A stretch of DNA of 42,956 bases from an uncultured Clostridia bacterium (GCA_944387425.1 CALXEV010000012.1:1-42956), one strand, 5' to 3'. Positions 32,050 to 41,702 are shown, counted from the stretch's first letter. Notes: a model not told the origin generated them from the sequence alone. Program-made: numbers and translations.

Positions 32050-34011
32050 ATGGAAGAGCTAGTAGAGAGCATATTAGATTATATAAGAGCTGATTATACA
32101 GATTATGCAATAATGATAAACGGGGAATGGGGATCAGGTAAAACATATTTTTGGAATAATAAAATAAGAAGAAAAATAGACACGATGAGACTAAATGGAA
32201 AACAATATACAACTATTTATATGTCATTATATGGAATTTCAAATCTAGAAGATATTAGTAAAAAAATATTTATAGAAACAACACAATTAATGGATAAAAA
32301 CTTAAGAAAATACATGGATGAACATGAAGAAAAGACTATACCAGAATATGCAAAAACTGGAATAGATATGGCAAATTTATTTGGTATAGCTCAAAATGAC
32401 AATAAAATAAATTATGAAGAATTTTTTGCTACAGATGATAAGGTTTTATGTTTTGATGATTTAGAAAGAGCTAATGTTGATGTAATAGATATATTAGGAT
32501 ATATAAATAACTTTGTAGAACATGACCATATAAAAACAATAATAATATGTAATGAAAAAGAATTGTCAACTAAATTAAAAAGTAATAACTTGGAAATGAA
32601 AACATTTATAGCAACATATCTACTTGACAAACAAGGCGAATTATTAAAAAAAGATAAACCTATGGTTGAAAAAATCAAAGATAAAATTGAACATATTTTT
32701 GATAAAGCAAATGAATATGAAAGAATAAAAGAAAAATTAATTGGAGAAACATTTGAATATGCTCCAAAGTTTGATTACATTATAAATGGAATACTTATGA
32801 GGTATGAAGATGATGTAGACTTAATTAGATTCTTAAGGCAGAATACAAATATAATAATATCGACATTTAATAAAAGTGGAACAAGAAATTTAAGAATATT
32901 AAAACATGCACTAAATGATTTTCAAAAAGTATTTGAAATGGTAAATAAAAGTTATCCAAATGTAAGTAATAGAGTTATGCAAACAATGCTAATTTTTACC
33001 ATAGCAATTTCATTTGAAATAAAAGCTGGAAAAATAACTAAAGATAAATTTGTAGATATAAAAAACAATGACGAATATAAATCTATATTAGTATCTTCAA
33101 GAGTTTTAATGGATAATAAACAATTCTACATTAAAGAATTTGATAATAATTATTATTATAATTTTAAGGCAGAATACAGATATTTTAAATTTATAGAATA
33201 TTATGTTAGAACTAGAATATTTGATATGAGACTTTTTAAAGATGATATGGAAAAGGTACTAAATATTTCTGGATTAGTAAAAATACCTGCATATAAAAAA
33301 TTATTAACAGAGGAATATTGGAAAATATCAGATGATGAATTTTTGGATATGATAGAAGAAATATTGACAGAAGTAAAAAAAGGTAAAATACAGCTTGTAG
33401 ATATGGTGAAACTATATGCTTACTTTAGTTATTTTAGTAGGAAAAAATTAATTGCTTATGATATTAATACATTAAAAGATTTATTTGCAAAAGGAATGAC
33501 TTTATCTTCATCTAATTCAGAATATTGCGCTAATATAGAAAATGAATTATCTAAAATAGCTATTAGTAATATAGCGGAAGACATGGAAGATATTTTAAAC
33601 AAATTTTATGAGTTAAATAATCAACTAAAAGATAAAATGTACAAGAAAAAGGCAGATGAAATATTTAAATGTATTCCAATGAAAATGGAAAATTTTTATG
33701 ACAGATTTGATAAAGAATGTATGAATATACCAATATTTAAATATCAAGAACCTCATCAGATTTTTCAAAGACTTTTATATGCAAGTAATGAGGATATAGT
33801 AATAATAAAGGAAAAATTAATTAAGAGAGTAGAACTTTATGGAAAAGAAATAAAATCAGAAAAAGAAAATATGAGTGAACTAAAAAAATTGATAGATGAA
33901 TATACAAAAGAGAAGGATAACACTATTAAAATAGTAATGCTAAAGGAGTTTTCAAAGGATTTAGATTATATGTTAGCAAAATATGAGACTGTAAAAGAAA
34001 AAAATGAATGA
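32050..34011 (+). CDS. KAP-type P-loop NTPase
   Basis: The 653-residue protein has Walker A GEWGSGKT at residues 25-32 and Walker B VLCFDDLER at 132-140, followed by a STAND/KAP-like stretch with IIICNEKEL. The long C-terminal part is helical with a terminal coiled coil (EIKSEKENMSELKKLIDEYTKEKDN). No membrane helix is seen, unlike many KAP proteins. KAP NTPases are thought to organise membrane-linked or defence complexes and several occur in anti-phage systems. The ATG follows GAGGAGG; the end overlaps an ATGA leading to a membrane protein, a possible partner. Confidence 0.8.
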   Translation: MEELVESILDYIRADYTDYAIMINGEWGSGKTYFWNNKIRRKIDTMRLNGKQYTTIYMSLYGISNLEDISKKIFIETTQLMDKNLRKYMDEHEEKTIPEYAKTGIDMANLFGIAQNDNKINYEEFFATDDKVLCFDDLERANVDVIDILGYINNFVEHDHIKTIIICNEKELSTKLKSNNLEMKTFIATYLLDKQGELLKKDKPMVEKIKDKIEHIFDKANEYERIKEKLIGETFEYAPKFDYIINGILMRYEDDVDLIRFLRQNTNIIISTFNKSGTRNLRILKHALNDFQKVFEMVNKSYPNVSNRVMQTMLIFTIAISFEIKAGKITKDKFVDIKNNDEYKSILVSSRVLMDNKQFYIKEFDNNYYYNFKAEYRYFKFIEYYVRTRIFDMRLFKDDMEKVLNISGLVKIPAYKKLLTEEYWKISDDEFLDMIEEILTEVKKGKIQLVDMVKLYAYFSYFSRKKLIAYDINTLKDLFAKGMTLSSSNSEYCANIENELSKIAISNIAEDMEDILNKFYELNNQLKDKMYKKKADEIFKCIPMKMENFYDRFDKECMNIPIFKYQEPHQIFQRLLYASNEDIVIIKEKLIKRVELYGKEIKSEKENMSELKKLIDEYTKEKDNTIKIVMLKEFSKDLDYMLAKYETVKEKNE

Positions 34012-34028
34012 GAAAGGAAGTGGGACTT

Positions 34029-34562
34029 ATGAGAGGAGCAGCATTATCATCAACTTCTATAATTATAGCATTAGTAATTGCAGCAGCATTAATATTAATA
34101 TCTCCGTTAGTGACATTGACTGAAAGAAATGACAATGTTGTACAAGAAAATGTAAAAGTAATAGTTGATGAATTTGTGGCAGATGTTCAAAACACAGGAA
34201 AATTAACAAAGACAAAATATCAAAATTTTGTGGAAAAATTAAATGCAACAGGAAATGTATATGACATAGAGTTAGAAGTACAGCATTTAGATGAGAACCC
34301 TGGAAAGAAAACTACACAGGCAAATTATACAAAAATAGGTGAGAATGTTTATTATACACAATATACTACTCAAGTATTAGAATCACTAGAACAAGGTTCA
34401 ATGTTATTAGAGCCGGGAGATAATATTGTTGTAAGTGTTAAAAACCAAAATTCTACTGCAGCACAAACATTAAATGCATCATTCTTAGGGATTACAAATA
34501 GTGACACATATGTTATATATGCAGAGGGTGCCGGAATGATTTATGTAAAAGGAACAGAATAA
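34029..34562 (+). CDS. Small membrane-anchored protein beside the KAP NTPase
   Basis: I prefer the ATG at 34029, behind GGAAG; another ATG overlaps the previous stop at 34008. The 177-residue product has a single N-terminal hydrophobic segment (about residues 6-27, SSTSIIIALVIAAALILISPLV), then an extracellular domain with mixed structure and no cysteines, ending YVIYAEGAGMIYVKGTE. The head resembles pilin-like or Tad-type minor proteins, but I cannot place it in a family. Cotranscription with the KAP gene is likely. Confidence 0.6.
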   Translation: MRGAALSSTSIIIALVIAAALILISPLVTLTERNDNVVQENVKVIVDEFVADVQNTGKLTKTKYQNFVEKLNATGNVYDIELEVQHLDENPGKKTTQANYTKIGENVYYTQYTTQVLESLEQGSMLLEPGDNIVVSVKNQNSTAAQTLNASFLGITNSDTYVIYAEGAGMIYVKGTE

Positions 34563-34586
34563 AGAGAGTGAAAGGATGAAACAAAA

Positions 34587-35048
34587 GTGGAAAAAGTAAG
34601 AGGATTTGAAATAGCAAAAGGATTTGAAGATAAAGGAATTAATTTACCAGTAAGAAAAACAAAAAATTCAGCAGGATATGATGTTGAAGCAGCAGAAGAT
34701 GTAATTATACCAGCATTTAAACCTGGAACAAAACCAACATTAATAAAAACAGGATTAAAGGCATATTGCCCAGAAGACGAATTTTATATGTTAGTAAATA
34801 GAAGTTCAAATCCAGGAAAAAAAGGATTGGTAATGGCAAATAGTATTGGAATTATTGATAGTGACTATTATGGAAATGAAAGTAATGATGGACATTTTAT
34901 GTTTGCATATTATAACTTTTTTGACCATGATGTACAAATAAAAAAAGGAGATATAATAGGACAAGTTATTTTCTCAAAATATTTTAAAGTTGATAATGAT
35001 AATGCAGAAGGTACTAGAACAGGTGGATTTGGGTCAACTAATAAATAA
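34587..35048 (+). CDS. dut: dUTPase-family protein (deoxyuridine triphosphatase)
   Basis: The 153-residue product from GTG at 34587 has the trimeric dUTPase motifs: SAGYDVEA (motif 1), LVNRSSNPGKKGLVMANSIGIID (motifs 2 and 3, with RSS), DYYGN, and the glycine-rich end GTRTGGFGSTNK (motif 5). It hydrolyses dUTP to dUMP and pyrophosphate to keep uracil out of DNA. AAAGGA lies 12 bases upstream; an ATG between them is in another frame and stops at once. Confidence 0.9.
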   Translation: MEKVRGFEIAKGFEDKGINLPVRKTKNSAGYDVEAAEDVIIPAFKPGTKPTLIKTGLKAYCPEDEFYMLVNRSSNPGKKGLVMANSIGIIDSDYYGNESNDGHFMFAYYNFFDHDVQIKKGDIIGQVIFSKYFKVDNDNAEGTRTGGFGSTNK

Positions 35049-35082
35049 TAATATTAAATTTTATGTAAAAAATAAAAAAATA

Positions 35083-35124
35083 AATGGTAAAAGTTTTGAC
35101 TTTTGCCATTTTTTATGGTATAAT
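35083..35124 (+). promoter_or_regulatory. Terminator of dut overlapping the carD promoter
   Basis: AATGGTAAAAGT (35083-35094) pairs with ACTTTTGCCATT (35099-35110), followed by TTTT: a terminator for dut. TTGACT (35096-35101), 17 bases and TATAAT (35119-35124) form a near-consensus promoter whose -35 lies in the hairpin's loop and right arm. Confidence 0.8.
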
Positions 35125-35204
35125 AAAAGAGGTTGGAAAATCTAAACAATAATTTTTTTATGATTGGAACATACCAAAAATATTACTGAAAGGAGATGGC
35201 TTAC

Positions 35205-35783
35205 ATGTACAATGTTGGGGACAAAGTTGTATATCCAATGCATGGAGCAGGAGTTATAGATTCAATAGAAGAAAAGGAAATATTAGGTGAAAAACAATCA
35301 TATTATATATTAAAAATGCCAGGCGAAGTAAAGGTAATGGTACCAATCTCTACTGCAGAGCAACATGGAATTAGAAATATAATTGATAAGTCAGAAGCTG
35401 AAAAAGTCTTTAATGTACTTGAACAAGACGAGACAGAAATGGAAAAGAACTGGAACAAAAGATACAGAGACAATATGGAAAAAATGAAAAGTGGAAACAT
35501 ATATGAAATAGCTGATGTTGTTAGAAACTTAAGTTTTAAACAAAAAGAAAAAGGTCTATCAACAGGTGAAAAAAAGATGTTACATAATGCAAAACAAATA
35601 TTAGTAAGTGAACTAGTGTTAGCAGAACATGCATCACAAGATGAAGTTGAAGAATTAGTTGATAACAAAATAAACACATCATTTGCAATGTTTAAAACAG
35701 ACACTAATTTGGGTGTATCAACAGATAGTATTGTAAATAAATTTATACCATTTGATGATACAAACACATCAACAAATATGTAA
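35205..35783 (+). CDS. CarD/CdnL-family RNA polymerase-binding regulator
   Basis: I chose the ATG at 35205 (MYNVGDKVVYPMHGAGVI), 9 bases after AAAGGAG; an ATG at 35196 touches the ribosome site. The 192-residue protein has the N-terminal Tudor-like RNAP-interaction domain (residues 1-60, YYILKMPGEVKVMVPI) and the C-terminal helical domain (RYRDNMEKMKSGNIYEIADVVRNLSFKQKEKGLSTGEKKML). CarD-type proteins stabilise promoter open complexes, notably at rRNA promoters. An extra C-terminal tail of about 30 residues is present. It is monocistronic, between two terminators. Confidence 0.92.
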   Translation: MYNVGDKVVYPMHGAGVIDSIEEKEILGEKQSYYILKMPGEVKVMVPISTAEQHGIRNIIDKSEAEKVFNVLEQDETEMEKNWNKRYRDNMEKMKSGNIYEIADVVRNLSFKQKEKGLSTGEKKMLHNAKQILVSELVLAEHASQDEVEELVDNKINTSFAMFKTDTNLGVSTDSIVNKFIPFDDTNTSTNM

Positions 35784-35805
35784 AAAATAAAAATCGAATA
35801 AAAGG

Positions 35806-35843
35806 AGAACTATAATAAAAATGTAATATTATAGTTCTTTTTT
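35806..35843 (+). terminator. Terminator of carD
   Basis: AGAACTATAAT (35806-35816) pairs with ATTATAGTTCT (35828-35838), followed by six T. Confidence 0.9.
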
Positions 35844-35866
35844 CTATTTAAAAATAAAAAATTCTA

Positions 35867-35895
35867 TTGTAAAAGAAAAATAAATATGATAATAT
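35867..35895 (+). promoter_or_regulatory. Promoter of the fructose PTS operon
   Basis: TTGTAA (35867-35872), 17 bases, TAATAT (35890-35895), 68 bases before the fruK ATG. No clear FruR or CcpA (cre) operator is visible. Confidence 0.55.
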
Positions 35896-35963
35896 GTGTG
35901 TGATTAAGAGGTTTATAAGTTAAACCAATATAAAAACTTAAAATTAATACAAAGGAGGAAAAG

Positions 35964-36869
35964 ATGTTTTATACAGTAACATTAAACCCTGCTTTAGACT
36001 ATATATCACAAGTTGATGACTTTGGTATAGGAAAAATAAATAGAACTAAAACAGAAAAAATATTGCCAGGTGGAAAAGGATTAAATGTATCAATGGTTTT
36101 AAAAAATCTAGGAATAGATAGTGTTGCCATTGGCTTTATAGCAGGATTTACAGGTGATGAACTAAGAAAACAGATGGAACAAAAAGGTGTAAAAACCGAA
36201 TTTATCAAAGTACAAAATGGAATAACTAGAATAAATGTAAAGATTAGTTCTAACCAGGAAACAGCTTTAAATGGAATTGGACCAGACACTGATGAAAAAG
36301 ATATAGAAGAGCTATTACAAAAAATAAATGAAATTACATCAGATGATTTGGTTATATTGTCAGGAAATATTCCTAAAAGTATTCCTAAGAATATTTATCC
36401 AATAATATGTGACATTTTAGAGAAAAATAATGTAACATTTGTTGTAGATGCGACTAGAGAATTATTAATAGATGTTTTAAAATATAAACCATTTCTAATA
36501 AAACCAAATAAAGAAGAGTTAGAAGAAACATTTAAAGTAAAGATAACCACAAAAGATGAACTGGTTACATATGCAAAAAAACTACAAGACATGGGAGCTC
36601 AAAATGTACTTATATCATTAGGCGGAGATGGAGCAATACTATTAAATAAGGAAGGTAAAGTATATTATTCAAAAGCGCCAAAAGGAAAAGTCATAAATAC
36701 TGTTGGTGCAGGAGATTCGATGGTAGCTGGTTTTTTAGCAGGTTATAAAAAGACAAAAGATTATGAACAAGCTTTTAAAATGGGTATTGCTACAGGAAGT
36801 GCAAGTGCTTTTTCAATGGATTTGGCAACTGCAAAAGAAGTAGAAGACCTATTAAAAGATATAAAATAA
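35964..36869 (+). CDS. fruK: 1-phosphofructokinase
   Basis: The 301-residue PfkB-family kinase begins MFYTVTLNPALDYI, has PGGKGLNVSMVLKNLG (sugar-binding motif, about residues 35-50) and the catalytic VGAGDSMVAGFLAGY near 246-260. It phosphorylates fructose-1-phosphate to fructose-1,6-bisphosphate. It is the first gene of fruK-fruA-ptsH-ptsI, with GGAGG before the ATG. The position just upstream of fruA separates it from tagatose-6-phosphate kinases of the same family. Confidence 0.93.
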   Translation: MFYTVTLNPALDYISQVDDFGIGKINRTKTEKILPGGKGLNVSMVLKNLGIDSVAIGFIAGFTGDELRKQMEQKGVKTEFIKVQNGITRINVKISSNQETALNGIGPDTDEKDIEELLQKINEITSDDLVILSGNIPKSIPKNIYPIICDILEKNNVTFVVDATRELLIDVLKYKPFLIKPNKEELEETFKVKITTKDELVTYAKKLQDMGAQNVLISLGGDGAILLNKEGKVYYSKAPKGKVINTVGAGDSMVAGFLAGYKKTKDYEQAFKMGIATGSASAFSMDLATAKEVEDLLKDIK

Positions 36870-36893
36870 CATAAGAGAAAGGAATGTGATAAA

Positions 36894-38813
36894 ATGAAAA
36901 TTACAGATTTGCTAAGTGAAGAAGCCATCCAAATAAATGGTGTGGCAAATAGCAAAAATGAAGTCATTGATAAAATGGTAGACTTAATGACAAAAAACGG
37001 AAACATCAATGATAAAGAAAAGTATAAACAAGCAGTTTTAAAAAGAGAAGAAGAAGGAACAACAGGGATAGGAGAAGGGATAGCAATTCCACATGGAAAA
37101 TCAGACGCAGTTTCTAAACCAGGTTTGTCTGCAATGGTAGTTCCAAATGGTGTTGAATTCAATTCACTTGATGGACAACCAGCAAAATTGCTATTTTTGA
37201 TAGCAGCTCCTAATACAAAAGATAATGTGCATTTAGATGTATTAAGTAGATTATCTACATTATTAATGGATACAGAATTTAGATCAGCACTATTAAATGC
37301 AAAATCTCCAAAAGAATTTTTAGCATGTATAGATAGAGCTGAAAAAACAAAAATAAATGAAACAAAACAAGAAAATTCAGGATATGAAATATTAGCAATA
37401 ACAGCATGTCCAACTGGAATTGCACATACATATATGGCAGCAGAAAGCTTAGAAAAGATGGGAGAACAATTAGGATATAAAGTAAAAGTAGAAACACATG
37501 GACAATCAGGTGTAAAAAATAAATTTACAAAAGAAGATATTAAAAATGCAAAAGCTGTAATCATAGCAGCAGACACAAAAGTTGACTTATCAAGATTTGA
37601 CGGAAAAAAATTAGTAAAAGCTAAAGTAGCAGATGGTATAAACAAACCAAAAGAATTGATAGAACATGTTTTATCAGATGATGCAAAAGTATATCATTCT
37701 ACAAACAAATCTAACCAAGAAGATGATGATATAAAAGAAGGAGTAGGAACAAGAATTTATAAACACTTAATGAATGGTGTAACACATATGTTACCATTTG
37801 TTGTTGGTGGAGGTATATTAATTGCAATAGCATTCTTGTTAGATGATTATGAAATAAATCCTGCAAACTTTGGTAAAAACACTCCATTAGCAGCATTCTT
37901 TAAAACAATAGGAGATTCGGCATTTAATGTAATGTTATATATCTTGGCAGGATATATAGCAATGAGTATTGCAGATAGACCAGGACTAGCTGTTGGTTTC
38001 GTTGGAGGGATTTTGGCAGTTCAAGGAACGACATTTGCATCATTGTCTGACAGTACAATTACATTAGTAAGTTCAGGATTTTTAGGAGCATTAATCGCAG
38101 GATTTGTTGGAGGATACATTGTTGTATTACTAAAGAAAATATGTAGTTATTTACCTAACAGTATAGAAGGAATAAAAACAATTTTATTATATCCTGTATT
38201 TGGTATATTATTGATTGGACTATTTATGTTAGCAATAAATCCATATGTAGCATCAATTAATACAGCAATAAATAATTATTTAACATCAATGGGAACTGCA
38301 AATAAAATATTATTAGGAGCACTTCTAGGTGGAATGATGGCAGTTGACCTAGGAGGACCAGTAAACAAAGCAGCATATGCATTTGGAACAGGAATGTTAG
38401 CTTCTGGACAATATGAAATTATGGCAGCTGTAATGGCTGGAGGAATGGTACCACCACTTGCAATAGCATTTTTGGCAACAGCATTCCCAAGAAAAATACC
38501 TAAAAAAGACAAACAAGCAGCATATGTAAATTATATTATGGGATTATCTTTTATATCAGAAGGAGCAATTCCATTTGCATCAGCAGATCCATTGAGAACT
38601 ATTCCATCTTTTATAGTAGGTTCTGCAGTAACAGGAGCTTTATCTATGTTCTTTAATTGCACATTAAGAGCACCACATGGAGGAATATTTGTAATAGCAA
38701 CAATAGGACATCCTTTAAAATACATTTTAGCAATTGCTGCAGGTGCAATCGTATCAGCATTAATTATGGCAAAATTAAAGAAAAATTTACCGGAATATAA
38801 TAAAAGTAAATAG
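36894..38813 (+). CDS. fruA: PTS fructose-specific enzyme IIABC
   Basis: The 639-residue fused permease has IIA (1-150) with phosphorylated His67 in AIPHGKS. IIB (about 163-262) has Cys172 in ITACPTGIAHTYMAAE. IIC (about 285-635) has many membrane helices and GGPVNKAAYAFGTGML and ISEGAIPFASADPLR motifs. It imports fructose and phosphorylates it to fructose-1-phosphate, the FruK substrate. AGAAAGGAATG precedes the ATG, 24 bases after fruK. Confidence 0.96.
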   Translation: MKITDLLSEEAIQINGVANSKNEVIDKMVDLMTKNGNINDKEKYKQAVLKREEEGTTGIGEGIAIPHGKSDAVSKPGLSAMVVPNGVEFNSLDGQPAKLLFLIAAPNTKDNVHLDVLSRLSTLLMDTEFRSALLNAKSPKEFLACIDRAEKTKINETKQENSGYEILAITACPTGIAHTYMAAESLEKMGEQLGYKVKVETHGQSGVKNKFTKEDIKNAKAVIIAADTKVDLSRFDGKKLVKAKVADGINKPKELIEHVLSDDAKVYHSTNKSNQEDDDIKEGVGTRIYKHLMNGVTHMLPFVVGGGILIAIAFLLDDYEINPANFGKNTPLAAFFKTIGDSAFNVMLYILAGYIAMSIADRPGLAVGFVGGILAVQGTTFASLSDSTITLVSSGFLGALIAGFVGGYIVVLLKKICSYLPNSIEGIKTILLYPVFGILLIGLFMLAINPYVASINTAINNYLTSMGTANKILLGALLGGMMAVDLGGPVNKAAYAFGTGMLASGQYEIMAAVMAGGMVPPLAIAFLATAFPRKIPKKDKQAAYVNYIMGLSFISEGAIPFASADPLRTIPSFIVGSAVTGALSMFFNCTLRAPHGGIFVIATIGHPLKYILAIAAGAIVSALIMAKLKKNLPEYNKSK

Positions 38814-38867
38814 AATAAAAATTAACTAAATTGTTAAAATATAAATAAAAACGAAAGGAAGAAAAAA

Positions 38868-39131
38868 ATGAAAACAGAAAAAGTTGTTTTAGAGAATGAA
38901 ACAGGATTACATGCTAGACCAGCATCAGAATTAGCAAAATTAGCTTCAAAATTTAAATGTAATGTAAAAATAAATGCAAATGGAAAAACAATTGATGCAA
39001 AATCAATTTTGAGTATAATGTCAGCAGGAGTAAAAGCAAAAACAGAAATTGAAATTGAATGTGATGGAGAAGACGAAGAAAATGCAATAAAAGAAATTGT
39101 AGAGGCATTTAAAAATAAATTTGGGGAATAA
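38868..39131 (+). CDS. ptsH: PTS phosphocarrier HPr
   Basis: The 87-residue protein carries His15 in NETGLHARPAS, the residue phosphorylated by enzyme I, and Ser46 in AKSILSIMSAG, the HPr kinase site used for catabolite repression in Gram-positives. It links enzyme I to FruA and other PTS permeases. GAAAGGAAG precedes the ATG; 35 bases separate it from ptsI. Confidence 0.97.
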   Translation: MKTEKVVLENETGLHARPASELAKLASKFKCNVKINANGKTIDAKSILSIMSAGVKAKTEIEIECDGEDEENAIKEIVEAFKNKFGE

Positions 39132-39166
39132 TATATGCAAAATATACAGAAGAAAGGTTGATTTAA

Positions 39167-40864
39167 ATGTTCAAAGGTAAAGGAGTATCCGTAGGAATAG
39201 GATTTGGAACAGCTGTAGTCCTAAAAGAACAAGAAAGAAAAATAGAAAAAACAACAGTAGACGAACCAGAAAAAGAGATTATACGTTTTAAAGATGCGTT
39301 AAAACAAGTTGAAGAAGATACGCAACAAATTGTGGATTCAGCAACAGGAACAGAAAAAGAAATAATGAGTGCATATCTTATGATTATCCAAGACCCAACT
39401 TTAACGGTAGAAACAGAAAATGCGATATCAAATTTAAAATACAATGCTGAGTATGCTGTAGATATAGGGTTTAATAGTGTAATTCAACTTTTTGAAAGTA
39501 TGGATGATGAATATATGGCAGGCAGAGCTAGAGATATTGCAGATATAAAAAACAGAGTTCTTGCAAAATTAGCAAATGAAGAAACAATTAATATAAGTAA
39601 ATTGCCAGAAAACACAATAATAGTAGCAACTGAACTTACTACATCAGACACAGCTAAACTTGATTTTAAAAATGTGTCTGGAATTATTTCAGAAATAGGA
39701 GGAACAAATTCACATACTTCTATAATGGCAAGAACACATGCTATTCCTGCTATAACTAGAGTGGAAGATGCAACTAAAATATTTAGAAATGGAGATAAAA
39801 TAGCAATAAATGGCTCTACAGGAGAAATATTTTTAAATCCAACTCAAGAAGAAACAGAACAACTACAAAAGCTTCAAAAACAACTTAAAGAAGAAACAGA
39901 AGAATTAGAAAAATATAAAAAGCTAGATACAAGAACAAAAGATGATTATAAAGTAGAACTAGTTGCAAATATTGGTACTCCAGCTGACATAGAAAGTGTT
40001 ATAAAAAACTCTGCAGAAGGTGTTGGATTATTTAGAAGTGAGTTTTTATATATGGACAATGAAAATATGCCAACAGAAGAAGAACAATTTGAAGCATACA
40101 AAAAAGTTGCAGAAGCAATGGGAGATAAACCAGTTATTATAAGAACTTTAGACGTTGGAGGAGATAAAGAAATAAAATATCTTCATTTAGAAAAAGAAGC
40201 TAATCCATTTTTAGGATATAGAGCAATTCGTTTATGCTTAGACAATATTGCTATTTTCAAAATACAGCTGAGAGCGATATTAAGAGCAAGTGCATTCGGA
40301 AATTTATCTATTATGTTTCCAATGATATCTTCAATAGAAGAATTACGAGAGGCAAAGAAAATATTAGAAGAATGTAAAAAAGAATTAGATGGAGAAAATA
40401 TAAATTACAATAAAAATATAAAGACAGGAATAATGATTGAAATTCCATCGGCAGCATTAATTTCAGTTGGACTTGCTACAGAATGTGACTTCTTTAGTAT
40501 AGGAACAAATGACTTAATTCAATATACAGTGGCTGTAGAGCGAGGAAACGAAAAAATTTCTAAACTATATACTAAATATCATCCAGCTGTAATTAAATTA
40601 GTAAAACTAGCTATAGATGGTGCACATAGTGCAAATATATTTTGTGGAATGTGTGGAGAAGCAGCTAGTGATGAGTTATATGTACCATTATTAGTAGGGC
40701 TAGGATTAGATGAATTCTCAATGAATCCAAATAGTATATTGAAAACTAGAAAAAGAATAGGTGAACTAGATAGAAAAGAATGTGAGAAATTAGCAAATGA
40801 GATTTTAATAATGACATCAGCTGAAGAAGTTGAAAAAAGATTAAAGGAATTTGCTGATAAATAA
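39167..40864 (+). CDS. ptsI: PTS enzyme I (phosphoenolpyruvate-protein phosphotransferase)
   Basis: The 565-residue protein has the swivelling domain with active His183 in GGTNSHTSIMAR, the PEP-binding barrel with GVGLFRSEFLYM, IIRTLDVGGDKEI and FFSIGTNDLIQYT, and the catalytic cysteine in FCGMCGEAA. It transfers phosphate from PEP to HPr. It is last in the operon. Having general PTS genes behind fructose-specific genes suggests fructose may be this organism's main PTS sugar. Confidence 0.97.
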   Translation: MFKGKGVSVGIGFGTAVVLKEQERKIEKTTVDEPEKEIIRFKDALKQVEEDTQQIVDSATGTEKEIMSAYLMIIQDPTLTVETENAISNLKYNAEYAVDIGFNSVIQLFESMDDEYMAGRARDIADIKNRVLAKLANEETINISKLPENTIIVATELTTSDTAKLDFKNVSGIISEIGGTNSHTSIMARTHAIPAITRVEDATKIFRNGDKIAINGSTGEIFLNPTQEETEQLQKLQKQLKEETEELEKYKKLDTRTKDDYKVELVANIGTPADIESVIKNSAEGVGLFRSEFLYMDNENMPTEEEQFEAYKKVAEAMGDKPVIIRTLDVGGDKEIKYLHLEKEANPFLGYRAIRLCLDNIAIFKIQLRAILRASAFGNLSIMFPMISSIEELREAKKILEECKKELDGENINYNKNIKTGIMIEIPSAALISVGLATECDFFSIGTNDLIQYTVAVERGNEKISKLYTKYHPAVIKLVKLAIDGAHSANIFCGMCGEAASDELYVPLLVGLGLDEFSMNPNSILKTRKRIGELDRKECEKLANEILIMTSAEEVEKRLKEFADK

Positions 40865-40869
40865 AGAAT

Positions 40870-40927
40870 AAATAAACCTCTTTTTGGAAATAATGTGAAT
40901 AACATCATTTCAAAGGGAGGTTTTTTA
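40870..40927 (+). terminator. ptsI terminator containing the sigG ribosome site
   Basis: AAACCTCTTTTTGGAAAT pairs with ATTTCAAAGGGAGGTTT (some G-T, one bulge) and is followed by TTTTTT. The right arm includes AAAGGGAGG (40912-40920), the only ribosome site for the TTG start of sigG at 40929. Confidence 0.8.
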
Positions 40928-40928
40928 T

Positions 40929-41702
40929 TTGATTAATAAGGTAGAAATCTGTGGAGTAAATACTTCAAAACTACCAGTACTAACAAATAAAGAAAAAGAT
41001 GAGCTATTTATTAAAATAAAACAAGGAGATGAAGAAGCAAGAAATGAATTTATAAGAGGTAATTTAAGATTAGTATTAAGTGTAATACAAAGATTTTATG
41101 GTAGAGGAGAAAATCCGGATGATTTATTTCAAATAGGATGCATAGGTTTGATAAAATCAATCGATAATTTTGATTTATCTCAAGGAGTACAATTTTCAAC
41201 ATATGCAGTTCCAATGATAATAGGAGAGATTCGTAGATATTTAAGAGATAATAACAGTATAAGAGTTAGTAGATCTGTTAGAGATTTAGCTTACAAAACT
41301 ATTCAATTCAAAGAAAAACATAATAAAGAAAAAGGAAAAGAACCAACAATAGAAGAAATTGCCAAAGAACTTAGTGTTGAAAAAGAAGAAATAGCATTTG
41401 CTTTAGATGCAATTCAAACACCAGTATCTTTACAAGAACCAATATACAATGATGGTGTAGAAAGTATTTATATTATGGATCAGGTTAAAGATTCAAAAAA
41501 TAGTGATGAAAATTGGGCAGAAAATATGACAATTGAAGAAGCGCTAAAAAGACTTAATGGAAAAGAGAAAAAAATAATAATAAAAAGATATTTTGATGGA
41601 AGAACACAAATGGAAGTGGCTGATGAAATTGGAATTTCTCAAGCGCAAGTTTCTAGACTAGAAAAAAATGCATTAGAAAATATTAAAAGATATTATAAAT
41701 AA
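40929..41702 (+). CDS. sigG: RNA polymerase sporulation sigma factor SigG
   Basis: The 257-residue protein begins MINKVEICGVNTSKLPVLTN, diagnostic for sigma-G. It has regions 2 (GNLRLVLSVIQRF..DDLFQIGCIGLIKSIDNFDLSQGVQFSTYAVPMIIGEIRRYLRDNN), 3 and 4 (TQMEVADEIGISQAQVSRLEKNAL). It directs late forespore transcription. The start is TTG, 8 bases after a strong ribosome site that is part of the preceding terminator hairpin. No spoIIG-type neighbours are present. Confidence 0.95.
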   Translation: MINKVEICGVNTSKLPVLTNKEKDELFIKIKQGDEEARNEFIRGNLRLVLSVIQRFYGRGENPDDLFQIGCIGLIKSIDNFDLSQGVQFSTYAVPMIIGEIRRYLRDNNSIRVSRSVRDLAYKTIQFKEKHNKEKGKEPTIEEIAKELSVEKEEIAFALDAIQTPVSLQEPIYNDGVESIYIMDQVKDSKNSDENWAENMTIEEALKRLNGKEKKIIIKRYFDGRTQMEVADEIGISQAQVSRLEKNALENIKRYYK

